64,000 bases of DNA from Symbiodinium natans (lineage: Eukaryota > Sar > Dinophyceae > Suessiales > Symbiodiniaceae), in NCBI GenBank assembly GCA_905221605.1, contig CAJNDS010002557.1, forward strand, positions 1,145,897-1,209,896, given 5' to 3'. The notes below the pieces were generated by a model. That model was not told the DNA's origin. It was given only the letters and a program-made list of their open reading frames with translations, and made no database searches. Below, one piece after another: positions 42,193 to 54,100 of this stretch. How positions within the stretch are numbered: the stretch's first letter is position 1; every line of letters begins with the position of its first letter. The translations under genes were made by a program, and so were the position numbers.

Positions 42193-45100
42193 ACCCCTAA
42201 AACCTTCAACCTGTTTTTACTTGAGCGGGGGGGGGGGGGGGGGGGGGCGCCAATGCAAAGATGCAATGCGCCGAATGTCCGTCGTCCATTGGGGAATACG
42301 CACCCACCGTCCTGCACAACCATCTGTGAAGCCAAGCGCACGTCCTCACAGCTTGGGCTGATGGCATAAAACAGGACCCTCTTACACCGCTCTGTGGCAC
42401 TGTGCCGCAGCAATGGTGTGGTCGCCTCGGGCAGTACTTTTCGAGGCAGTTGGTGGAAGTCATCGTCATCCTGCGGAGCCCTCCCTGACGTAGACAAGGT
42501 AAGCAAGAGAGGAGGTTGGTATGCACACAAAGTACGAGAGGAGCTCAGTATGAGGCAAACCAGCTTGGTTAAGGAAGTCGATCGAAACGGCATTTCATCG
42601 GGGCGAAAGCACGCCCTGAGTGATGAGCATGGCGGAGTCTGGCGCGCGAATTCGTTGATTCGTAGTACAAGTGTAGTACTGGAGCCGCCGGCCGGGAGGA
42701 AGTTATATTGATTTGGTCGTTCAAGTGCAACGTTGAGTGCCGGAACCAAGCCGTGAAGACTTGGGGCTGAGGCCCTTCAGCAACCACTCTGGATGATGTA
42801 TTTAGGCATACTTGGGTTAAGCATTCCTTCGAAATTTGCGTAAATTTCATAGGGTTTAGGGTTTAGCGTTTAGGGTTTAGGGTTTAGGGTTTAGGGTCTA
42901 GGGTTTAGGGTTTAGGGTTGTATATTTCTTGTAGTTGAGCAATCCATGCGTTGATTGGGGGCAAGGGATCCGGTGGTGGAGTTCGTCAGCTTCCTAAGTC
43001 CTCTGCTATCATTGGGATTCCAAATCGGTCGACTTTTACGGACCACTGCATGCTGTATGTCATTACCAGGATGGGCTACTATACCCTATAGTATCCCCTT
43101 TAAAAAGGCCCTTTATAGGGTTGATTATGGGGATTAGAAGGCCGAAAAGCCCAGCCTGATACGTTGTAGGAGAGGAGCTCAGAGGAGCGCAACATTCTCA
43201 AACCCGAAAGCCCTAAAGCGCTCTCTGAAGCAGCCCGCTGCGTGTTTCCCTAAACCCTAAACCCTAAACCCTAAACCCTAAACGCTAACCCGAAACCCTA
43301 AACTGGGAAGGTCTACACAATTGACCTCGAGGAGCGCATGGTTCAGGCTCGGTCTGGGGCGGAAAGCGGTGTAGGGTTTAGGGTTTAGGGTTTAGGGTTT
43401 AGGGTTTAGGGTTTAGGGTTTAGGGTTCAGGGTTCAGGGTTCAGGGTTTAGGGTTTAGGGTTTAGGGTTTAAGTTTAGGGTTTGGGGTTTCGGGTTTGGG
43501 GTTAGGGGTTTTGGGGTTTAGGGGTTTAGGATTCTAGGGTTCAGGCTTCCTAAACCACCACCCACCCCGCACCCCCGCATAGCAATGAATCTGGTAATCC
43601 AGGTGATCTTGAAACAGTTTTGTCGGCCAACCCTAAGACCTTTGAACCCTTTCAGCCCTCTAACCCTGTAAGCCTAAAGGAGACGCAGAATCGAGCTGCT
43701 GCGCTCGGGTACACCAACTTGGAGGCAGCTTCCTTGTTGATCCCTAAGCACTGGAGGCTCACATCCCTAAATCCCTAGGCCCTACACCCCTAAAGCTAAA
43801 CTCTATACGGCCCTAAAGTCTTTCGTTGCGTGTCTACTTGAGGATCCAGGCCCTTGTTACGCGGCTGGAAGAAAATAGAACCCCGCCTAGGAACCTGCAC
43901 ATCGCCAAAAATGACATTCAGTCCCTGCGTACCCAAGAAGACCTCCCAAACCCTAAACAACCCTAAACCACCCTAAACCCTATAAACCCTGTAAACCCGA
44001 TAAGCCCCTGTAAACCCTCTAAACCCTATAACCCTATTAAACCCTATACACCCCTATAAACCCTACAAACCCTATAAAGCCCTATAAACCCTATAAACCC
44101 TATAAAGCCCTATAAATCCCTATGAACCCTATAAACCCTACAAACCCTGTAGACATCTGTAAACCCTAAACCCTGACACTGCCAAACAGCCCCTGCATCT
44201 CTAGGTCCGACATTCTAAACCCATAAACCCTTGACATGTCTGAAACCCTTTAAAACCTGTATAAACCCTAAACCCTAAACCCTAAACCCTAAACCCTAAA
44301 CCCTAAACCCTAAACCCTAAACCCTAAACCCTAAACCCTAAACCCTAAACCCTAAACCCTAAACCCTAAACCTAACCCTAAACCCTAAACCCTAAACCCT
44401 AAACCCTAAACCCTAAACCCTAAACCCTAAACCCTAAACCCTAAACCCTAAACCCTAAACCCTAAACCCTAAACCCTAAACCCTAAACCCTAAACCCTAA
44501 ACACCCTAACCCCCTAAACCCTAAACCCTAAACCCTAAACCCTAAACCCTAAACCCTAAACCCTAAACCCTAAACCCTAAACCCTAAACCCTAAACCCTA
44601 AACCCTAAACCCTAAACCCTAAACCCTAAACCCTAACCCTAAACCCTTGCAAATCCTTAAGACTCCTGAAGCCCTCAAGCCCTTTCAAACCCTCAAACCC
44701 TGAGACTCCTGAAACCCTAGAAAGCCCTTAACCCCCTGAGACCCTTAACCCTAACCCCTACCTAAACCCTAAATCCTAAACCCCACGCCCTAAACCCTAA
44801 GCCCTACACCCTTATAAACCCTAAACCCCAAACCCGCAGCCCTAAACTCTAAACCCTAACTACAGTACCAGAGTATCAGGCCGTGGTCGGCGATGCGCTG
44901 CGGCGGCCCCTTCCAAAACGCTTCGACGTCTGTGTGCTCGACTCCCCAGTTTTCTGGCGCTTGGGTGGATCAGGGTTTACAGATGTCTACAGGGTTTGTA
45001 GGGTTTATAGGGTTCATAGGGATTTATAGGGCTTTATAGGGTTTATAGGCTTTACAGGGCTTTATAGGGTTTGTAGGGTTTATAGGGGTGTATAGGGTTT

Positions 45101-48100
45101 AATAGGGTTATAGGGTTTAGAGGGTTTACAGGGTTTGTAGGGTTTATAGGGTTTGTAGGGTGTATAGGGTTAGGTTTACAGGGTTTAGGGTCAGCTTGCG
45201 GGCCTTGGGTTTGCAGTCTTTTTCGTGCTCACGTGTGCAGGCGCACTGCCAACGTCTTGGCAGTTTTTTGTTTTAGCTCATTGTGCTTCTTAGACTCTTG
45301 TAGTAGATGCCCAGCCGAAGACGACCTCAACCTTAAACCTTAAACCTTAAACCCTAAACCCTAAACCCTAAACCTTAAACCCTAAACCCTAAACCCTAAA
45401 CCCTAAACCCCCCTTATAGGATCCTTCGGCAACCTACAAGAAGTAAAGCTTCGGGCCGGACTCTCAAAGTGGCTTTGGCGCGAGCGTCGCGAGTGTGTGT
45501 TCAGTCAGGCACAGCGGACAGGCCAGGGCCTACAAAGATCCTAAACCCTAAACCCTAAACCCTAAACCCTAAACCCTAAACCCTTGGGACGGCCTTTGGG
45601 TATTCCGATACTTATTGAAGCTTGCTATTTTTTTGTTTGGCTACATTCTGGAGCTTGTGCCGCGAGCTCTTTGAGGACCTCTTTCTTTGCAAGCACCGGC
45701 ACATGTCGACATGCCGCAGATATGGTTGAAAGTTGTTGCTTGACACGTACCCTGAAGGTGTGGGAAATGGACAAAACCCCTTACTCGGTCTTCAAGGAAC
45801 AGGATGGTTTACGAAAATAAGGGACCCCCCAATATAGACCCACAAATAGTAGCATTCCCTTTTTGTAAGGACAGCAATATTAGGTACCCCCTCTGAAACC
45901 CCCCACATCTGATCTATAGCAGCCACCCTACGCCACCACCGTAATCCTTGCCGGGCTTAACAGCTGGGGACCCTAAGCCCTAAACCCTAAACCCTAAACC
46001 CTAAACCCTAAACCCTAAACCCTAAACCCCTAAACCCCTAAACCCTAAACCCCTAAACCCTAAACCCCTACTATCGACCCTAAGAGCCCTCTGAGACCCT
46101 GAAGCAGAGGGTAGCTGGAATCCTGTCCCTCGCAAATTAGCTCCCCAAGACTTAAGCACCGTCTTCCGCCTAGGGCGGGTGAGGCCACAAGAGGGCTTGG
46201 ACTCAGAAGGCTTGGGGTTCTGAAGATACACCCTTGAGCACAAACAACCCTAAATCCTAGAGCCTAAACCCTAAACCCTAAACCCTAAACCCTAAACCCT
46301 AATTTCCTGCGCACATGAGGTCAAACCTGCTCCTCGGCAAGAAAGTTGGCTTGCGAGTTACTTGAGGGAGCTTTCGGCTTCCTCGGGAGTTGCCGTGGCT
46401 GCAAGCTAATAGAAAAACTCTGCGCCAGACTTGCTTGCCATTTAAGACTTAAGCAGGTTTTTGGGTTTAGGGTTTACAGGGTTTTGGGTTTATAGGGTTT
46501 AGGGTTTTGGGTTTTTAGGGTTTAGGGTTTAGGGTTTAGGGTTTAGGGGGGAAGAAGAGGCGTGCAAAGCTTCGAGCCTGCGTGGGCGAACGCACCTATT
46601 TAGGGCAGCAGTAATCATCAATGGCTGGTACTCTCTGTCGGGCTTTCGTATTCCTACTTGTAACTATTCGTGAGGTCAGACGACTAAGCAACCCTAACCT
46701 CCCATGGAGTTTCCCAAAATAGGGGACCCCTAGAATAGACTCCCAAATAGTAGGATCCCCTTCTTCGAAAAAGGACCCCCAAAAAGGTATCCCCTAATAT
46801 TGCAAACCCCCCCCCCCCATTCTCGCACCCCCGCGCCGCCGAGGCCCTACAAGATATCCGCTCCGATCATCTTCCAACTCCTGCGGCGTATCAGCCAGGG
46901 ACACCCCTGGAGGCATCCCAGCAACCCTAAGCCCTATAAGCCCTAAACCCTTTACCCTGTTACCCTAAACCCGGAACCCTACCCTAAACCCTTTACCCTG
47001 TTACCCTGTTACCCTAAACCCTTTACCCTATTACCCTAAACCCGGAACCCGAAACCCTAATGTGGAGTTCCGATTCGTAAGATGAATTGTGCGAAAAATT
47101 TGCCGAAACCCATTTGACGACCAGTCCAGAATAGAAATTCCCTCCTGCCCGCCATCCCCCCGCCCCCATTCTAAGATCGGAAGCTCACGGCCTCCAGCCT
47201 CTAAGGCTGCAGCCACGGGCTCTGAAACCTTATAAAGCTTTCAGACCCCTAAACCCTAAACCCTAAACCCTAAACCCTCAACCCTAAACCCTAAACCCGA
47301 AACCCTAAACCCTAAAACCTAAACCCTAAACCCTGAAGCCTAAAGCCCCCATTCAGCCTTCAATCATGGCCGCAGCCCGAAGCCCGCAAATCCTGGTAGC
47401 CAAGGATTTCCGTTTTCATATAAAAGACCAACAAGTTTACAAGGGCGGGGGGATCGGGGGGGGGGGGGGCCTTTTGGGGGGGTTTTGGTTCCCTTCTAAG
47501 CCCAACAAGTTGCAAGGGGAGGGGAGGGGGGGGGAGGAGATACTAGTAGTCCACTTTTGCCTGGCCCGGAGTTCAGAAGAAATGAACCCTAAACACTAAA
47601 CCCTAAACACTAAACCCTAAACCCTAAACCCTAAACACTAAACCCTAAACCCTAGACGACTCCAACGCCCGGGCCCTGGAGTCAAGCATTGAAACCTGCA
47701 AGCCTCTGAGGCGCAGCCCAAAGATCTGAAACATCAGTAGAACTACGATTTGCTTCAGAATACCCCAAGAATATAAGAATTTATTTGGGTGATATAGGGA
47801 TTTTGTGATCTTATGTGTTTGTGGGGGTTCTTTAGCAGATGGTAGATAGAACTTTCAGACTTGGTGTTTTTTGCAGGCTTTGCTTGCATGAAAGAGGCCC
47901 CGAATCCAGAAGAAACCCAGAAGAGGCCGGCGAAGGCCGTCCCACCGCTACTCTATTCTTTTAAACGCTAAACCCTAAACCCTAAACCCTAAATTGATGG
48001 TGGGAGGAGATACGAATCGGAACCCCGCATCGGGGAGAACCCTGCAGCCCCTGCAGGTATGCTATCCTCATGCTGCAGAGAAGCCTGCCAGTTTCGGCCT

Positions 48101-51100
48101 TTTTGGGTTTTGGGGCCTAGGGTTTAGGGTGTAGGGTTTAGGGTTTAGGGTTTAGGGTTTAGGGTTCGGGTTTAGGGTTTAGGGTTTAGGTGGCCCAAAC
48201 CCAAAACCCGGTTTACTGTTTAGGACTTGGACTGCGAGAGTCAAGAAGGGTGTGATCCTTACCCTGGCTTCTGACAGGGTACTTGCGGCATTGCCGCGGC
48301 CCATGACAGCAAGACCACGTGCCTGATATCCATGTGGCTACTAGGGGGAGGCCCCACATACACACTCTGCAAGCCCGCATGATGCTTTGTGGGCGCGCGT
48401 GCGGGTGAGGGCACTTGGGAGCTTGTTTCGCGTACAAAGACATGCCGCTGCTTCGCATGGAATGCTTTGGCACAGTGACGCCGGCGTTCAGTTTTTGAGC
48501 TTTGAAGGCCGTTAGACTTCTGGAACGAGTGCATACCGATTTCAAGTCTTCTGATCGCCGCCAGTGGGTCCATCAGCCCTCGAACCAACATCACGCCCCC
48601 AAGCTTCTAGCAGCTCTTCATTCACGTTTCGGAATTTCTGGCCTCGTCGTTTTGCTGGAAGATTGCCCTACCCACGAGCTGCCTGGGCGCCGCTGTCGCA
48701 TCTGGGACAGTGCTGGCGGCTCGCACACCACTGGCCGGGTGTGGGGCTAGCCTTGTGGAGCACTTGCCGTTGAATTGAGCCCTTCTATCCTGCCTGCCTT
48801 GTCTGCGGCAAGGATGCACGAATGAATTCAAAGGGCCATGGCCCGAGCTAAGAGCCAGGCACGATGCTGTGGTCTTGGTTCTGACGGTGATAGTGCTTGA
48901 GGAGCCCTTGAGGCCAACGCGCCAGCGCCTGGCGCATGACAGCAAGACGACGCGCTAACGTGCTTGCTGGGGGCTCCCGAACCCAGCCCCAGGCTGATTT
49001 CCACGTGGCTGATAAGGGGAGGCCCACGTACAACATCTGCAAGTCTGCATTGCCTGGTGGGTGCGCGGGAGGGCGGTAAGGAGAGTGCGAAAAACAGTGT
49101 AGTTCGAGCCGTGCTGAGGGTACTAAAACATGCCGCTGCTTCGCATGGAATCCTTTGGCACAGTGACGCCGGCGTCCAGTTTTTGAGCTTTGAAGGCCGT
49201 GAGACTTCTGGAACGAGTGCATACCGATGTCAAGTCTTCTGATCGCCGCCAGTGGGTCCATCAGCCCTCGAACCAACATCACGCCCCCAAGCTTCTAGCA
49301 GCTCTTCATTCACGTTTCGGAATTTCTGGCCTCGTCGTTTTGCTGGAAGATTGCCCTACCCACGAGCTGCCTGGGCGCCGCTGTCGCATCTGGGACAGTG
49401 CTGGCGGCTCGCACACCACTGGCCGGGTGTGGGGCTAGCCTTGTGGAGCACTTGCCGTTGAATTGAGCCCTTCTATCCTGCCTGCCTTGTCTGCGGCAAG
49501 GATGCACGAATGAATTCAAAGGGCCATGGCCCGAGCTAAGAGCCAGGCACGATGCTGTGGTCTTGGTTCTGACGGTGATAGTGCTTGAGGAGCCCTTGAG
49601 GCCAACGCGCCAGCGCCTGGCGCATGACAGCAAGACGACGCGCTAACGTGCTTGCTGGGGGCTCCCGAACCCAGCCCCAGGCTGATTTCCACGTGGCTGA
49701 TAAGGGGAGGCCCACGTACAACATCTGCAAGTCTGCATTGCCTGGTGGGTGCGCGGGAGGGCGGTAAGGAGAGTGCGAAAAACAGTGTAGTTCGAGCCGT
49801 GCTGAGGGTACTAAAACATGCCGCTGCTTCGCATGGAATCCTTTGGCACAGTTACGCCGGCGTCCAGTTTTTGAGCTTTGAAGGCCGTGAGACTTCTGGA
49901 ACGAGTGCATACCGATGTCAAGTCTTCTGATCGCCGCCAGTGGGTCCATCAGCCCTCGAACCAACATCACGCCCCCAAGCTTCTAGCAGCTCTTCATTCA
50001 CGTTTCGGAATTTCTGGCCTCGTCGTTTTGCTGGAAGATTGCCCTACCCACGAGCTGCCTGGGCGCCGCTGTCGCATCTGGGACAGTGCTGGCGGCTCGC
50101 ACACCACTGGCCGGGTGTGGGGCTAGCCTTGTGGAGCACTTGCCGTTGAATTGAGCCCTTCTATCCTGCCTGCCTTGTCTGCGGCAAGGATGCACGAATG
50201 AATTCAAAGGGCCATGGCCCGAGCTAAGAGCCAGGCACGATGCTGTGGTCTTGGTTCTGACGGTGATAGTGCTTGAGGAGCCCTTGAGGCCAACGCGCCA
50301 GCGCCTGGCGCATGACAGCAAGACGACGCGCTAACGTGCTTGCTGGGGGCTCCCGAACCCAGCCCAATGCTGATATCCACGAGGCTGATATGGGGAGGCC
50401 CACGTACAAAATCTGCAAGTCTGCATTGCCTTGTGGGTGCGCGGGTGAGGGCAAGGAGAGTGCGAAAAAAGCAGTGTAGTTCGAGCCGTGCTGAGGGTAT
50501 ACTAAAACATGCCGCTGCTTAGCACGGAAAGTGACGCCGGCGTCCAGTTTTTGAGCTCTGAAGGCCGTGAGACTTCTGGAACGAGTGCATACCGATTTCA
50601 AGTTTTCTGGACGCCACCACTGGTCCACCAGCACTCGACGTCCCCAAGCGAGAATTCGGATTTTAGGGATGAGGGCCGGTTGTCGGGATTTTAGCTCAAT
50701 CAAGGAGAGTTCGCAGAACGACTCCTTGCAGACCCCGGCGAGAAAGGCCGGGTCAGGGTTGAAAGGGTTGATGTCTGGGAATTAACAGGTCATGCCTTGG
50801 TTGAGGGTTTAGGCGTGGGTTTATCGGGTTATCGCGGTCATGGGCGTGACGGCGAGCAGCATTTAGCATGCGCAGCTGGCTATGTGCATGCAGGTAGCGT
50901 TGGTAGGCTGCTAGCTTAGTTCGGTGCCATGTTGTCGTTTAGGGCCCTTTTTTGTCTTGCGGCGGCGTTGTTTCGAATTGGGAATCTTGTTTCGTTGCAG
51001 TTAATCAAGGGCCTCAATGCCCTCAACCGCTGCCACACAAGGTTTCGCGAGGTTTGAGCACGCATTCCTGAGACCCCCAGAAAGGTGGCCAGATACGATG

Positions 51101-54100
51101 CGACCCATTCAAAACCTCTATACCCTGAACCCTAAACCCTAAACCCTTCCAGCGGGGGGAGTCTGTGTATATTTTGGCCTTATGCCCTAAACTTCTCTAC
51201 CAGACTCTAAACTTCTCTACCCTCTAAACCCTAAACCCTCTAAACCCTAAACCCTAAACCCTCAACACCCTAACCCTACGTAAACCCTAAACCCTAAACC
51301 CAAAACTACACGGTTTAGGGTTTCGTGCCATCTTCGCCCCTGGATTCCACAGGTTTCTCACGGCTGGCGAGCCCTGGTTGCGCAGGAAGGGTTCAGGAGT
51401 TTGGGTTTAGGGGGTAGGGATTGGGGTGCAGGGTTTAGGGTTCAGGGTTCAGGGTTCAGGGTTCAGGGTTCAGGGTTCAGGGTTCAGGGTTTAGGGTTTA
51501 GGGTTTAGGGTTTAGGTTTTTCGGGTTTAGGGTCCCCCCCCCCACCCCAACAGGGCTCAGGCCCGTAGGCGAACACGGCATAAGGTCCAAAGGATCTTGG
51601 ATCAAGGGTTCACTAAGGCCGCACTTAGGTGAGGGCAGTGCAGGCTACCCATAGCTCATCCCGAAACCCCACGAGCTTATAGGGTTAGGGTTTAGGGCCC
51701 ACGGGCCTCATGAGCCTTGCGTTTATGATTCCCTGAAACCCTAAGAAGCCGCAAGCAACACTAGGAAAGCCATCAGCCCTCATTAAAGCCCTCAGTGCCC
51801 TGAACCCTAAACCCTAAGCCCTAAGCCCTAAACCCTAAACCCTAAACCCTAAACCCTAAACCCTAAACCCTAAACCCTAAACCCTAAACCCTAAACCCCC
51901 CCAAAAGTCTCAGGCTGAATGTGCGCCTTTTCGCGCGAACCGTTCGGCTCTTCGATGTGAAGCCGGGAAGCTTCATCCCGTCGCCAGTATCTTGGCTTAA
52001 GGCGAGGTGCCTGTCATCTCAGCCCTAAACCCTAAACCCTAAACCCTAAACCCTAGACCCTAGACCCTAAACCCTAAACCCTAAACCCTTAACCCTAAAC
52101 CCTAAACCCTAAACCCTAAACCCTAAACCCTAAACCCTAAACCCTAAACCCTAAACCCTAAACCCGAACCCTATGCCCTACAGTATAGTGCACGTTTATT
52201 TTGCAGTTTATTGCTGGCACTGCTGAGAGTTGCTCTTTTTTCTTTTCGTTTGTTTGGCATATTTACGGCACTGACAAGAAGTCAGCACACAAATTGACGG
52301 CACTCTACTTTTTCTACGGCACGTTACGCATTGTTTATGGCACGGTACGCATGCAAAACAGCAACTTTTGTGCGGTGCCGCAAATGTCCTCCCGAGCTGG
52401 AAAGTGCCCGAAAATTCTTGCACTGCCAGAAGTAGCTCAGCCTTAAACCCCTAAACCTGAAACCCTCAGCCCATTAGCAGGGTTTAGTTGAGGCTTGAGG
52501 ATACAAAACTGACGGGGCGGGGACCGCCGTGGACCCGACCAGTTCCGACTCGAGAAATTTACACATTGGGGGGCGTGGGGGAGGACGGCCCACCCTCCCG
52601 CTCCTCAACAAAGCGCGAAGTTCAATCAACAAAACCCATGCATGCAGTGCACGAACAGAAGCAAGAAACGACCTGAAACCCTAAACCCTAAACCCTACAC
52701 CCTACACCCTAAACCCTAAACCCTAAACCCGGAGTCATTGAATTTAAAAAAAAAAAAACCTAAACCCTAAACCCTACAAGCCCCTCAACCGAAGCAAACA
52801 GCCAAAGGAAATCCACTCCACTGTGGTGCGATTGGAGCCCCGGCTTCCCACCCCCGAGGTGCAGACCATGTGGGCTGAGGGTTTCGGGTTTAGGGTTTAG
52901 GGTTTGGGGTTTAGGGTTTAGGGTTTGGGGTGGGTTTAGGGTTTCGGGTTTAGGGTTTCGGGTTTAGGTTTCGGGTTCAGAGGGTGTTGTTGTGCAGTTT
53001 CCTTCGCTGAGATTTAGGAGTCCTGGGAGTTCATAGGTTTAGGGTTGGGGTTTTGGGTTTTGGGTTTAGGGTTCAGGGTTTATGGGGTTTATAGGGTTTA
53101 TGGGGTTTATAGGGTTTATAGGGTTTATAGGGTTTATAGGGTTATAGGGTTTGTAGGGTTTGTAGGGTTTATAGGGTTTATAGGGTTTATAGGGTTTATA
53201 GGGTTTATAGGGTTTGTAGGGTTTATAGGGTTTATAGGGTTTATAGGGTTTATAGGGTTTATAGGGTTTATAGGGTTTATAGGGTTTAGGGTTTCGGGGC
53301 CCCGGTGCTAGGACTGTTTGAGGCTTTTGGGCTTGAATGTTTCAGCACTAGTAAACTTTCCAAAAGGGCCTGATCTGGGAGTTCTTGGGGCATAGGGCTT
53401 AGGGTTTAGGGTTGATTAGGGTTTAGGGTTTAGGGTTTAGGGTTTAGGGTTTAGGGTTTAGGGTTTAGGGTTTAGGGTTTAGGGTTTGGGGTTTAGGGGT
53501 TCTTGGGTTTAGGACTGTAGGGTTCATAGGCTTTCGCGTTCTGGGCGGGTGCAAAACATCCCGGGCCGCTTTGCTTTTGCTTCCTACTTTCATTCAGGCT
53601 CCTGGTGTGCCACCAGCCATGGCTGCACGCAAGCATCTACGGTTTTGGGTTTAGGGTTTAGGGTTTAGGGGTTTAGGGTTTAGGGTTTAGGGCACTGTGC
53701 GCTGTGTGCAAGAAGTCCTGGGGGGAAGGGCTTCCTCGTGTAGCTGGAGTCGGTGCCCTGCTCGAAGAACAACTTGTGGACAGAGGGTTGGGATCTCACA
53801 GCAATCTAAGGTTAAAAGTATGGGCCCCAAATATGGGCCCTTAGCCCTTTTAGGGGGGGTTTAGGGTTTAGGGTTTAGGGTTTAGGGTTTAGGGTTTAGG
53901 GTTTAGGGTTTAGGGTTTAGGGTTATAGGGGCCCTTAAAGGTGCATATAGGGTATATAACAGGTACATAAGGATCCCGGGGTTAAGGGCCCAGACGAGGG
54001 GCCCATGGTTTCAACCTTAGAAGCAAGGCAGCAGTCCCATGGGAGTGGGTGATCCGTCTTGGGAAGTAAGCTCGGGGTTTAGGGTTTAGGGTTTAGGGTT

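Noticed and set aside
42075-42749. 224-codon minus-strand frame
   Set aside because: Runs through C and G homopolymers, lies in DIM1 intron 4, and shows no domain.
44256-44646. Chromosome end marked by the long CCCTAAA array
   Set aside because: DIM1 exons lie on both sides in phase, and similar arrays occur in both orientations throughout, so the array is interstitial.
44936-44950. Loss of the catalytic NLPY motif (reading VLDSP through the exon 7 donor)
   Set aside because: That reading is out of phase with the next exon; ending exon 7 at 44935 and adding the 9-nt exon restores NLPY in phase.
48265-50640. 5S, snRNA, tRNA or spliced-leader gene array
   Set aside because: No match to the conserved cores of these RNAs as I know them, on either strand.
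51001-51051. Additional DIM1 exon between 48082 and 51353
   Set aside because: Neighbouring exons join without it to give QRSFSRLASPG at the expected place; including it inserts 17 residues the family lacks. Kept only as an unassigned candidate.
53045-53311. Open frame of repeated Gly-Phe-Ile
   Set aside because: It translates the TTTATAGGG nonamer array; a 9-nt unit keeps a frame open automatically.
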